Positions 1 through 17,084 are shown, counted from the first letter of the stretch. The stretch: DNA of 64,000 bases from Silurus meridionalis (GCF_014805685.1 NC_060902.1:1217645-1281644), one strand, 5' to 3'. Notes: generated by a model from the letters alone, not told the origin. A program made the numbers and translations.

Positions 1-52
1 AAAAGATCAGAACACAGGAGGAAAAGAAGAGGAAATCCAGCAGCTTCGCCAT
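1..52 (-). CDS. partial first coding exon of an unidentified secreted/membrane protein
   Basis: Read on the minus strand, an ATG at 52-50 opens a frame that stays open to the window edge. It encodes about 17 residues starting MAKLLDFLFFSSCVLIF: one lysine followed by a hydrophobic run, which looks like a signal peptide. No acceptor or stop is visible, so the gene continues to the left. It would be head-to-head with letmd1, whose ATG lies about 1.17 kb away. I do not recognise the family. A short open run can arise by chance, so confidence is modest. Confidence 0.35.
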   Translation of the reverse strand, partial: MAKLLDFLFFSSCVLIF

Positions 53-299
53 GATCACCTGGAGATCCTGAAACCACAAGAGTCCATCAGACATTCTCAA
101 CCAGGCGCGAGCGTCCACGTGCACGCACGAACACACACACACTGAGAAAGCACACACTCGCATAAAAACTTACTTTTTTTTTCAATTTTCTGTCACACAC
201 ACACGTTTCCACGCTGCACTTCCATCTCACACACACAAACGACTGATGACGTGACCAACCTTCCCGGAGCTGCCCAAACATCCGCCTGAACAAATCTCT

Positions 300-308
300 C
301 AAGGACCC

Positions 309-350
<42 letters not shown>
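300..350. repeat. (CA)n microsatellite
   Basis: About 25 uninterrupted CA units. It lies in the interval between the minus-strand start codon at 52 and letmd1. Confidence 0.9.
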
Positions 351-353
<3 letters not shown>

Positions 354-550
354 CGCTGACTTATTATAATAATAAATACTTTATGTATTTATAATAAAAT
401 CCTATATCGTCAACAATACGGTATTAAAATTGTATTATATATTTATACAAATAAAATATATTTTAAATAATTACCAAATTTCATTCTTTTCTATCGCACT
501 TTTCTCAAATCTCTATTAAATACTTATTATTTGACGACAAATAAAATAGT

Positions 551-806
551 ACATGTATGAGGACAGTGTGACAGCAGTGAAGTGTGCAGGAGGAACGACA
601 GACTGGTTCAAGGTGAAGGTTGGACTGCATCAAGGATCGGCTCTGAGCCCTTTCCTGTTTGCAGTGGTGATGGACGATGACGGAAGAGGTCAGACAGGAG
701 TCTCCGTGGACTATGATGTTTGTGGATGATATTGTGATTTGTGGTGAGAGTAGGGAGCAGGTGGAGAAGATCCTGGAGAGGTGGAGGTACACGCTGGAGA
801 GAACTG
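551..806 (+). mobile_element. RTE-like LINE reverse-transcriptase fragment
   Basis: The plus strand carries broken reverse-transcriptase coding sequence with the motif FVDDIVICGESREQVEKIL, the catalytic palm region. Upstream it reads the DNA equivalent of LHQGSALSPFLFAVVMD. The same segment recurs at 33.26 and 47.9 kb. It is 5' and 3' truncated and interrupted, so inactive. The RTE/BovB-type assignment rests on family resemblance and is an inference. Confidence 0.75.
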
Positions 807-998
807 CAATAGAACTGCAACGCATGATAGAGCCGCTGGAGGGCGCGCGTGTTCCTGTAAATGGTGCTTAACGTGGTGCTAAATATATTAAACCGATAAA
901 TTAAAATTCGACGTTTGTTTTTACTTTGATGTAATAATAAATGCATTTATTTTCTAAAAAAAAAAAGGCATTGTATAGTTTTAGTTTAAAAGGGTTCT

Positions 999-1002
<4 letters not shown>

Positions 1003-1040
<38 letters not shown>
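1003..1040. repeat. (CA)n microsatellite
   Basis: About 19 CA units just upstream of the letmd1 promoter. Confidence 0.9.
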
Positions 1041-1045
<5 letters not shown>

Positions 1046-1059
1046 AAAATAGCAGACTG

Positions 1060-1219
1060 TAAGGGACTGCGCAGCCTTTCTGCGCAAACCGGGTGGAAGT
1101 TGAATAGCTCGAACTCTCCCGGGAAAAAAAACCCTCCCTCTAACCCGGACATTCCACTGTTCTGTCATAGTGGCTGAATAAAAGACTTTAATAACACGCG
1201 TAATAAGCGCGTTTTAAAC
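1060..1219 (+). promoter_or_regulatory. probable letmd1 promoter / 5' UTR
   Basis: The 160 bases before the letmd1 ATG are GC-richer than their surroundings and contain two CTGCGCA elements (about 1068 and 1080), which resemble NRF1 half-sites. NRF1 commonly drives nuclear genes for mitochondrial proteins, which fits LETMD1. No TATA box is obvious. The transcription start is not determined. Confidence 0.4.
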
Positions 1220-7767
<6,548 letters not shown>

Positions 7768-8320
7768 TCCGACTGCAGTCCTCAGCTCACGTCTTTATCC
7801 TCTTCAGTACCGTTTACACACCGGCCTCTCTTCCCTTCTCATCACACCATTCCAATCACATTCCTGTTTACGGCTCGCAGACAAACCAGTTCACATTCAG
7901 GTCATAAAGTAACTCACATCAGTTCCAATCTGTCCAGAAATCATGCTCTGTTTATTTATTTGTGTTTTGTGTGGAAGAAATGTTCTAATAGCACTGATAT
8001 TATCGGATGTGTTCATATTTTGGCACTTGAATTCGATGTAATTAGAATGATTCCATTTTATATCTCAGCTCTGAAATGCCTGCAGTCTGTGATTGCAGTC
8101 GGTGTTCAGGTCGTTCCTTATTTCATCTCAGGTCTCTTTGGTTTTTATTTTCAATTGTTTTGTGATTTTAAAAAAAATTATTAGTCAATGTGTTTTTCTG
8201 GTTTCCTTTCATGTATATTTATTGACTGGTTTTGTGCCTCCTGCAGTGGTTTCTCTTTATTATTGTCACTACTGAAGATTTCTAAACTATGAAAGTGCAC
8301 ATGTAGAATTATGTAGTAAA
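7768..8320. other. letmd1 3' region, no further gene seen
   Basis: AT-rich sequence after the letmd1 stop. No canonical AATAAA is seen close to the stop and no other gene is recognised. Confidence 0.4.
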
Positions 8321-8324
8321 CAAA

Positions 8325-8910
8325 AACGTGTCACGTTTTGCTTTAAAGAAAGCTTTGCACACGTGGTATTCTGTCGTTCCGCCTCATGAGGTCGTCACCT
8401 TGAATGATTTTCCAGCAATCCTGAGAAGTTCTCAGAGGTGTTCAGTGCTTGTTCTCTGCTTTTCCTTCGCTCTCCTGTCCAACTCATCCCAATCCATCTC
8501 AACTGGATTAAAATGTTGTGATTGTGGAGGCCAGGTCATCTGATGCAGCTTTCCATCACTGGAGGTGTTTTTTGGAGTCATTGTCCTGTTGGAAAATAAA
8601 TGATGGTTCCACTAAGTGCAAACCAGGTGAGATGTGCATGTCACTGCAAAATGTTGTGGTCACCATGCTGATTAGGTATGTCCCCAATTTAGACTATATC
8701 ACCAACAATGTCACCAGCAAAGCACCTCCACACCTCCTCCTCCATGCTTCACCATGAGAACCAGACGTTCAGGAACCATCCTGTTAACCTCTGTACGTTT
8801 AACAGACATGGCAGGTTAAACCAAAAATCTAAAATTTGGACTCTTCAGACGAAAGGACGGTTTTCCTTCACCGATCTAATGTACATTCTTTGTGTTTGAT
8901 TATCCTCTGT
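8325..8910 (-). mobile_element. Tc1-like transposon relic (antisense)
   Basis: On the plus strand this reads as the antisense of a typical fish Tc1 transposase, with the TTGTCCTGTTGGAAAATAAA segment and the CTCCTCCTCCATGCTTCACC segment. Later it carries the AAAATTTGGACTCTTCAGAC segment. There is no open frame of useful length, so it is a dead copy. Confidence 0.75.
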
Positions 8911-9008
8911 CTGTTGTTCTTCTAAAGTGAAGATTTCTTCACAAAATGAGGTGTGGTCATAAATACATAAAGTACATGAGTTAAAAGATATTTAATAATA
9001 TTACATGA

Positions 9009-10513
9009 TTAACTTTCCTGTTACGTCGTTTCTCAGGAACAGTAATAATGTTCCTGGGTGGATTTGACCCAGGGCATGTGTAATTATCCAAAAGTGTCAG
9101 AAACCAAAACATCTCAATAAACATTGTTAATATCAATATTTTGACCTCTCACAGATCAGGGCTCAATGAGGATCAGTCACTTGTTTTTCATAAATGTTTT
9201 AATGTACATTGGAAAAACCTACATATAAAATACAATATGTTTACTTTTTTATTTTATTTATTTATTTTTTTTATTTTAAATTTTTTTCTTTGTATGGGGT
9301 GATGAGAAATGAACATGAGAAAACCTCTTCTGTTCAGGGACACATTGACCCACTTGGCAACACTAATGAGTCATTAGGAGGATCTGTACTGAATATAAAC
9401 TTTAAGCACTGTTTTGAACCAGAAATGAACAAAATAACAACAAAATGTGTGTATAAGTGAGTCTCCACAGCACACAAGTGAACACCATCAATGTTGTGAT
9501 TGTAAACACTGCAATTTATAGAAGCAGAAACACACAAAAATGAATAGGTGGAAATGAACCAGGTGCATATGTGTGCAATTATACAGCACATGTGGAACGT
9601 CATCAGAGTGCTTTGTGTACAGTTCACACAGATCATACTCATCTTCAGACTTCAGCACCTCTCTTCTCTAACTTTTTTCACCAGCTGCAAACTAGAAAGA
9701 AGTGGGCGATGATCACTGTTGTTACTACACCATTGTTGTATTGCTGATCCCAACACACACACACACACACACACTTACCTCACGCACTGGTGTACTGGTG
9801 TCCTAGGTAAAGTTCTCTCCTGGATCTCCCTCACTGTAACTGCAGCAGCTGAGGTCCATGGCATGTGCTGCCTCCGTTGTATATACAGTACCACAAGCCC
9901 CTTTCTTAGCTCCTCAAGGATGAAGCGCCTCTTGTACAGCTTTGAAGCGTTCCACTCAGGAAAGATCTCCGTCCAAATGACATAAGAATTGTGAACATGG
10001 TTTCCTTCTAGATTAGTTATATTTTGGGAATAATTTTCTGTATTGAGTTGGGCATGACCAGCTCAAAAGCTCTGTCTAGTGGTCCTGGCACTGTGTTTAT
10101 GTTTTCTGCAGACAGTTTTGCCTGATGCATATATCTGTATGAACACCACTGTATTTCACAAAGTTTTTGACGTGAATGTCCTGCGTAGAGGAATATAAAT
10201 AGCAGTTTTCCTCATTTGGTTCATAATCAGAATCGTCACGCTCAGAATTGATCTCCAGATGGTCTTCATCTTCAGACACATCCTCCTCTATTTCACTGTG
10301 ATGATTGAGGCCTGTCACACATTTACTTCTGCTGCTGATTGTGTAAAGCTCTGACAGAGTATTAACATGGAGCTGCAGAGGGTAATGTTGTAGGATGTCC
10401 ATGCAGAGAAGCTTTATGTTTTTTTCTCCCCTGCCAAGTGTCTCCTGGAAACTCCTGTCAAAAGTCATAACACCTGCATTTTCACACGTTACAGATGGGG
10501 TCAGGAGAATAAG

Positions 10514-10569
<56 letters not shown>

Positions 10570-10762
10570 CTGGGGTGAAATATGTCTCACAGTTGCAAAG
10601 GTACAAATATTATTTGACACCCCTTTGTGTCTTCGACTAAACAGTATCTATGTGATGTAAACATGGAGGTGTGGGTTGCAAATATGTACAATTAATTATA
10701 TTATATATTAAAATATGTTTTAACTTTAAAATGGGTCAATTTAAACCAAAAGGGTTAAACAA
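9009..10762 (-). mobile_element. piggyBac-like element relic
   Basis: Both ends have TTAA (9009-9012 and about 10757) and GGGTCAA/TTGACCC-type terminal sequence: TGGGTGGATTTGACCCAGGG near 9056 and GGGTCAATTTAAACC near 10734. A minus-strand frame at about 10097-10520 has the acidic N-terminal character of piggyBac transposases (the SEIEEDVSEDEDH and DDSDYEPNEE stretches). A downstream minus-strand stretch near 9890-9985 reads VIWTEIFPEWNASKLYKRRF. A (GT)n run and stops break the gene. Assignment is by termini, TTAA and composition; no search was run. Confidence 0.6.
10512..10559. repeat. (GT)n microsatellite
   Basis: About 23 GT units followed by a short GA run, inside the piggyBac-like relic. 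Confidence 0.9.
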
Positions 10763-10809
10763 TGTTCTATTATCATATTATTTCTTCTGATTAAAGTCTG
10801 ATTAAACAG

Positions 10810-11006
10810 GCGGACGTGTCACGTGACCAGACTACGTGGCTTTTTCACTTCCCCATATCACTGTCGGAAAGCGCGCGACTCCCGGAAATAAACATTCATG
10901 TAAATAGTCAACAAGTCTCACGAGTTCCCGAAACCGCGCGCACACGCATACACATGCACGCGCGCGCACTCTGAGGCTGCTGGTTCCACGCGAGAGAGTT
11001 AATGAG
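10810..11006 (+). promoter_or_regulatory. probable promoter and noncoding exon 1 of the TANK-like gene
   Basis: A GC-rich stretch containing the palindrome GTCACGTGAC (10818-10827), a USF/TFE-type E-box, then CGCGCG-rich sequence. It ends in a good donor, GAG/GTATGT, at 11006. The exon would splice to the acceptor at 14838. An ATG at 11002-11004 would begin a short upstream ORF. The position and the donor suggest the start of the downstream gene; no transcript evidence is available. Confidence 0.4.
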
Positions 11007-11164
11007 GTATGTAGAGTTTAACAGTTTACTAATTATGTGCAGTTTATCAAATTCTGAGACTTAAAAACGGCATCTTTTTCTCCTTTTACTCCACTTTGTG
11101 TTCTGTAAGTGATCTAATGCTATAAGGAAGTGAGTTGCACTGGTTGAGTACACATGGTGTTCCT

Positions 11165-11167
<3 letters not shown>

Positions 11168-11212
<45 letters not shown>
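11168..11212. repeat. (GT)n microsatellite
   Basis: About 21 GT units followed by GCGCGC, in intron 1 of the TANK-like gene. Confidence 0.9.
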
Positions 11213-11218
<6 letters not shown>

Positions 11219-11305
11219 CAGGTGGAGTCTGGATTAATGTGGTGTTCAGGGTTTAATATTCTTTACTGCACTCATATCAATTCATTTGTTTTTGTTTATC
11301 TGATA

Positions 11306-12142
11306 TACACACACTGATCAGGCATCACATTGACATTATAACATTGACATTGACATTATGAAGAACACTGATGATCTTTATCATGGTACCTGTTCGTGGG
11401 TGGATTTATGTATTAGGCAGCAGGTGAATATTGTTGTGTTAAGATGAACCTCACACTGGTTCTCTAAACACATTCCTATGTTCTCTGTTCAGTGTCTTTA
11501 AGATCTTTACGATGTGAGTATGTAAGGTACACGGAATGTCTTTGTCTGCGCTCACACATCTCCGGTTACTATGTCTTCTTACCCAGTCAGGAACAGCTTT
11601 AGGTCAGGTTTGTCCAGTGTGTGTATATATGCTTGTCAGTTATCTGCAATAAACTAAGGAAGAACATTTGCTCCATGCTGTCTGCTGCGTGATTCTTCCC
11701 TGATCAGAAAAAGCACCACAGGCATCGTAGATCGCATGGGAAACCTCTCCAAGAATTATGTTTTGTTTGGGCATGATAAATATTTAAATGAAAAAACATT
11801 TTGTGCTCAAAGTTGATGTGATGGATTTGAGACGTCTAGACGTCTGGGTCAGAGCATCTCCAAAACTGCAGCTTTTGTGGGATATTCCTGGTCTGCATTG
11901 GTCAGAATCTATCAAAAGTGCTCCTAAGAAGGAACAGTGGTGAACCGGTGACAGGGTCGTGGGGGACGAGGATCACTGATGCGTGTGGGGAGTGAAGGCT
12001 TGTCCGTGTGGTCCGATCCAACAGATGAGGTCCGTGTGGTCCGATCCAACATTCTTGATGTTGATGCTCAATGGGTCACGACTGATTTATCAGCAAAAAA
12101 GGGGAACAATATAATATTAGGCAGGTGCTTATAATGGTATGA

Positions 12143-12150
<8 letters not shown>
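11306..12150 (+). mobile_element. Tc1-like transposon relic with nested insertion
   Basis: The left terminus reads CACTGATCAGGCATCACATT (11312). The right region reads ATATTAGGCAGGTGCTTATA (about 12111) and ends near a (GT)n run. The interior matches a familiar fish Tc1 family: AGAGCATCTCCAAAACTGCA at 11853 and GGAACAGTGGTGAACCGG at 11931. Most of the transposase is deleted. About 370 foreign bases interrupt it between GGCAGCAGGTGAA (about 11415) and CATTTTGTGCTCAAAGTTGA (about 11797). Confidence 0.75.
11429..11797. mobile_element. unclassified insertion inside the Tc1 relic, possibly a solo LTR
   Basis: The Tc1 sequence resumes on both sides of this segment, so it inserted after the Tc1 copy. 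It contains TATATATGC (about 11625) and AATAAA (about 11651) at LTR-like spacing. I did not find a clean target-site duplication, so the LTR reading is weak. Confidence 0.35.

Positions 12151-12213
<63 letters not shown>
12144..12213. repeat. (GT)n microsatellite
   Basis: About 34 GT units directly after the Tc1 relic. Confidence 0.9.
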
Positions 12214-12214
<1 letters not shown>

Positions 12215-12337
12215 TCAAGTCAAGTCCAGTTTACTTCTATAGCGCTTTTCACAACAGACATTGTCTCAAAGCAGCTTAACAGAAATCAACAGTTAAGGTG
12301 AATGTTGTGCATTTATCCCTGATGAGCAGCCATGGCG

Positions 12338-12345
<8 letters not shown>
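12214..12345. repeat. teleost dispersed repeat with CTATAGCGCTTTT core
   Basis: TTCTATAGCGCTTTTCACAA followed by CATTGTCTCAAAGCAGCTT and GTGCATTTATCCCTGATGAG is a very common fish dispersed repeat. A second copy of the core lies at 31850-31900. The class (SINE or LINE tail) is uncertain. Confidence 0.55.
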
Positions 12346-12377
<32 letters not shown>

Positions 12378-12382
12378 TGTAA

Positions 12383-12560
12383 TAGGGCTGCAGCTATCGA
12401 TTATTTTAGTAATTGTGTTCTACTGATTATTTCATTGATTAATTGAGTAATCAGATAAGAAGTACCTTTTCTTTATTAAAGCACAATTCTAAATATACAA
12501 GAGAAAATAAGACGGGTCTCTTAAAATAAACAATAATTTATTTTTTCCTTTTTTAGAAAA
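12383..12560. mobile_element. non-autonomous hAT-like repeat end
   Basis: TAGGGCTGCAGCTATCGATTATTTTAGTAA resembles the terminus of an abundant fish repeat usually classed as hAT-like. Only one end is recognisable. Confidence 0.4.
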
Positions 12561-12584
12561 ATTTCCATTCTTATTGCTGAAGGT

Positions 12585-12972
12585 GTACAATAACATCAGT
12601 ATTTTCACGCCCTTTGATTGGACGGTCAGGGAGCGTCACTAGTCAGAGCTCACAACATGCAACTGTAGGAAACTGCGACTCCAATATATTCATGTGGATT
12701 TAATCAATTTTTGTTGATTTCATAAACAACTGACCGAGGAGAATAAACTGATTTGGTCGCAGATACACTTGCAAGGACATCCACAACACAGAATGTTCAA
12801 GAAAAGCTGGACATTGTGGAGAAACATCAATAAAACAGTTGAAAACGGTTGTTAAGCTTTTTTATTAATCGTTTTCTTTCCTGTAGTATAAAAAAACACT
12901 CAATTTGCTTTTATTTAAAATGCAGAAAAATGTAATAAGGTGAATATCGATTCTCCTGCTGGAGATGATGTA

Positions 12973-13029
<57 letters not shown>

Positions 13030-13156
13030 AATATCGAGGCTCCTGCTGGAGATGATGTATGTGTGTGTGTGTGATGAGGTGAATATGAGGCTCCTGCTGG
13101 AGATGTGTGTGTGTGTGTGTGTGATGAGGTGAATTATCGAGGCTCCTGCTGAGATG

Positions 13157-13208
<52 letters not shown>

Positions 13209-13241
13209 TGAGGTAAATATCGAGGCTCCTGCTGGAGATGA

Positions 13242-13281
<40 letters not shown>

Positions 13282-13316
13282 TGATGAGGTGAATATCGAG
13301 GCTCCTGCTGGAGATG

Positions 13317-13386
<70 letters not shown>

Positions 13387-13418
13387 TGAGGTAAATATCG
13401 AGGCTCCTGCTGGAGATG

Positions 13419-13471
<53 letters not shown>

Positions 13472-13504
13472 ATGAGGTAAATATCGAGGCTCCTGCTGGA
13501 GATG

Positions 13505-13550
<46 letters not shown>

Positions 13551-13581
13551 TGAGGTGAATATTGAGGCTCCTGCTGGAGAT

Positions 13582-13642
<61 letters not shown>

Positions 13643-13673
13643 TGAGGTAAATATCGAGGCTCCTGCTGAGATG

Positions 13674-13724
<51 letters not shown>

Positions 13725-13758
13725 ATGAGGTAAATATCGAGGCTCCTGCTGGAGATGA

Positions 13759-13803
<45 letters not shown>

Positions 13804-13834
13804 TGAGGTGAATATTGAGGCTCCTGCTGGAGAT

Positions 13835-13895
<61 letters not shown>

Positions 13896-13926
13896 TGAGG
13901 TAAATATCGAGGCTCCTGCTGAGATG

Positions 13927-13962
<36 letters not shown>

Positions 13963-14235
13963 TGAGGTGAATATGAGGCTCCTGCTAGATGATGTGTGTG
14001 TGTGTGTATGATGAGGTAAATATCGAGGCTCCTGCTGGAGATGATGTATGTGGAGGTGCAGTTGTGGCTCCAGTGAAAGAAGACGTGTTGAATTGTGTTC
14101 ATTGTGTTTCTTGTGTTAGTGATGACGTTCATTCACACTGTGTGTGATGTGTGTGATGCAGCGTTCTGATCTACTGCACTTCTCTATAAAACTGATGGGT
14201 TCTATAGATGTGGCATCATAATGGTGGAACTAAGA
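12585..14235 (-). repeat. dispersed repeat A, expanded copy
   Basis: The sequence is the reverse complement of 34340-34930: for example CCTTTGATTGGACGGTCAGG (about 12611) against its complement at about 34903, and GTGATGACGTTCATTCACAC (14119) against its complement at about 34453. The central part has expanded into the VNTR at 12941-14050. The family is not identified, and no coding capacity is seen. Confidence 0.7.
12941..14050. repeat. compound minisatellite: GAGGCTCCTGCTGGAGATGAT unit alternating with (GT)n
   Basis: About 14 repeats, each a core of roughly 35 bases (GATGAGGTGAATATCGAGGC then TCCTGCTGGAGATGATGT) followed by a (GT)n block of variable length. Small indels in the core (GAGATG for GGAGATG) recur in several units, which suggests duplication of higher-order blocks: about 13473-13650 and 13728-13905 are nearly identical. 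It lies in intron 1 of the TANK-like gene. Confidence 0.92.
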
Positions 14236-14934
14236 AGTGGACTGGTTCATCACTGGTTTGGGTGTAAAATGTGTGAATAGATGCACATAAATACATGTTC
14301 ATACATGTTTGTGAAAATGTTTTTGGGACTGTACTGTGTTTTTCTACATAATGTTTAATATAATATTTTGAGTGGTCTGTCGTTAGTACGATTCTACTGC
14401 TGTGTTTTGCAGTTTGATCAGGATGTTTTGGAATTTATTCCACAGATAGCATCTGTGTTTTCACTGCTATTTAAGGTAGTTTCACAGAAGACGATGAGGA
14501 CAATGATGCAATTTTCTAGAATAAGTGGCCTGCTGTGCTCACTCTTTGGTATGGCGGTGTAGGTGGTTTGCCATTTTGCCGTCCCATATGTAACTGTGGT
14601 ATAGACTACTTTCTGTTATAATATATACTGTTTGATTCTGACTCTACTGTATGCTTTCTAATGTCTGATTAAAAACCTGAAGGTGAATTATGTTTGCTCC
14701 ATATGTGTCATGGACTAAACCTATTTATTAAATGGCAAAACAATTAGCTTCAGTGCCATTATCTGGCCAGCTGATAATGATTAAAGTTCACTAGCATGGT
14801 TCTTCCCTTTCCTCTTTTGCTCTTTGTTCCTCTTCCAGCCTGAAGCTTCTGTGTGACTCAGTGTGAGGGAGAGCGAGCAGCACTAAAACAGGACACCGAC
14901 TGTGAAACGCAGCGAGACACACAGCGAGTGCGAG

Positions 14935-17084
14935 ATGGAGGAAGCGTACACGGCTTTGTATCAGGAGTTCCTCCGTCTGCAGTTACTGTGTCTAAAACAG
15001 GCTGAAATGTTACGACACCTCACCGAGGCGCTGAGACGACAACAAGGTATGTTCACATCCAGGACTCTGACTCAGCGCTTACTAATATAAACACAGCTCG
15101 GGTTTTCAGCATGGACCAGATACAGGATAGAGAGCTGAAACAAGTAATTAATCATTATCTAGAAATAAGCATACTTGACTGGAGTAATAAAATAAAAGTA
15201 AATAAACTAAAGCACAGTGTACCAAGGGTTTAAAAAATTGTGTAATGTTTCAGCATTGAGAAATAAAACCCTGCCTCGTTTAATTAGCACTGGCAGACAT
15301 ATAGGCCACGCCTCCTTTACTTGCACTGATACACAAAGGCCACGCCTCCTTCACTATGATACACAGAGGCCACGCCTCCTTCACTATGATACACAGAGGC
15401 CGCACCTCCTTCACTATGAAACACAAAGGCCACACCTCCTTCACTTGTACTGATACACAGAGGCCATGCCTCCTTCACTATGATACACAAAGGCCACACC
15501 TCCTTCACTGGGACTGATAGAGGGCATGCCTCCTTCACTATGATACGCTGAGGCCACGCATCCTTCGTAATGATACACATAGGCCACGCCTTCTTCACTA
15601 TAATACACAGAGGCCACGCCTCCTTCACTATACTACACAAAGGCCACACCTCCTTCACTGGGACTGATAGAGGGCATGTCTCCTTCACTATGATACACCG
15701 AGGCCACGCCTTCTTCACTATGATACACAGAGGCCATGCCTCCTTCTTCATGATACACAGAGGCCATGCCTCCTTCACTATAATACACAAAGGCCACACC
15801 TCCTTCACTGGGACTTCTTCACTATAATACACAGAGGCCACACCTCCTTCTTCATGATACACTGAGGCCATGCCTTCTTCTCTATGATACACCGTGGCCA
15901 CGCCTTCTTCACTATGATACACAGAGGCCATGCCTCCTTCATTTTAAACTCTTTTGCTCTCACTCAGGTGTGACTCCTGTCTTTAATGTGAATTTTGAGG
16001 ACTTGTATTCGGAGACGGTTCCGTGCAGTCGTGATGGACTGGGGATGTTCACCCACACAGAGGACCGAGCACAAGCAGCTCAACTACACAAACAAGATGC
16101 TCACACACACGTCACTGCTGCTCAAACTCACCAAACACACACTTTTGCTTTAAACCCTACAGGTATCACAGGTATCTCTGACTTTACACTCGTTATGTTG
16201 TTGCACGTCTTCTTTCACATTATCGTCCTGACAAATTGTGAACTTGTTTTCTTCACTCTTGCGTTGGTGTGTGTGTGTGTGTGGTTTGTGTTTCAGGTGA
16301 TCCTGGGGTTTCCCCGCTTGCTGGAGATTTGAACAGACTGCACCTGGAGCCTGTGCAGAAGAAGGTGGAGGTGGACGGAGTGGCGTCAGCGTCGGGTCGA
16401 ATCGAGAAGGAGGGGCACAGTATCCTGGATGAGTTACGACAGGTCGAGCATAACTGGTACAGCAGCCAAACATCTAAGCAACAATCAAAGCAACTGGTAA
16501 ATCATCACATCTTTATACTTCAATATCACTGCCTACACCTAGCTAACAAACAAATTCCAGGGTTTCACATTTGACCTTTAAATATGGTTCTCTGTAAAAG
16601 GAAACCTTCTGTAGGCCTCTTCATGGAACCATTAAGGGTTTTCTGGAGATAGTGAAGTTAAAGAACTGTACAACCTTCTCAACTTGGTTCCTTTTTTGTT
16701 CCTCAAGGAGAATTTGGTTCCTTAGCGAAAGGAACGACATTAATTTAGATTTTTTAAGTGTGTATTATTCAGTGCTAAACACAAAGCACTCAAAAATGGT
16801 TCTTCAGATAGATCTTAAGAACATTTCAGGCCACCCTTTAGGTGAACAGATAATGTGTGGGTTCCCAAGCGTTTGTGCATTGACTGTGGTAATGGTGCTG
16901 TGTGCCGCAGCGGCCGTGGTCCTCATCGTTCCTGACCAGCACGATGATGAGCGAGGCGGGTGGGATTCTGATGTCCCGCGTCACGCTGAACTCCCGAGTG
17001 TGCGAGTTCTGCCACGCCGTGTTCCCCGGACACACCACCACCAGGGGGGAGTTCCTCCGCCATCTCACCACACACATCTCCTGA
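14935..17084 (+). CDS. TANK-like protein (TRAF family member-associated NF-kappa-B activator family), 4 coding exons
   Basis: TANK-family adaptors scaffold TRAFs and the kinases TBK1/IKK-epsilon in innate immune signalling. Coding exons are 14935-15046, 15968-16162 (or 16171), 16297-16496 and 16911-17084, with phases 1, 1 and 0, giving 226 codons plus stop. The N-terminus (MEEAYTALYQEFLRLQLLCL, continuing to about residue 37) is a predicted coiled coil. Exon 3 has ILDELRQVEHNWYSSQTSKQ, placed like the TBK1-binding helix of TANK. The C-terminus has the finger RVCEFCHAVFPGHTTTRGEF followed by LRHLTTH, with Cys-X2-Cys and two His, very like the C-terminal finger of human TANK. The protein is about half the length of human TANK (425), lacking most of its middle. 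The start is the first ATG in frame after the acceptor at 14838. It could be a diverged TANK paralogue rather than the orthologue. Confidence 0.8.
15295..15945. repeat. 31-bp minisatellite with CCACGCCTCCTTCACTAT core
   Basis: About 20 imperfect copies of a 31-base unit (TGATACACAGAGGCCACGCC then TCCTTCACTAT) in intron 2 of the TANK-like gene. Variant units (CACTGGGACTGATAGAGGGC) recur in the same order, indicating block duplication. The array ends about 20 bases before the exon 3 acceptor at 15967. Confidence 0.93.

Noticed and set aside
13134..14132. 332-residue minus-strand ORF rich in His-Thr repeats
   Set aside because: It is the translation of (CA)n and the minisatellite core; the frame is open only because the repeat has no stop.
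15317..15931. 204-residue minus-strand ORF with repeated WPLCIIVKE motifs
   Set aside because: Translation of the 31-bp minisatellite; the repeat length being near a multiple of three plus variants keeps it open by chance.
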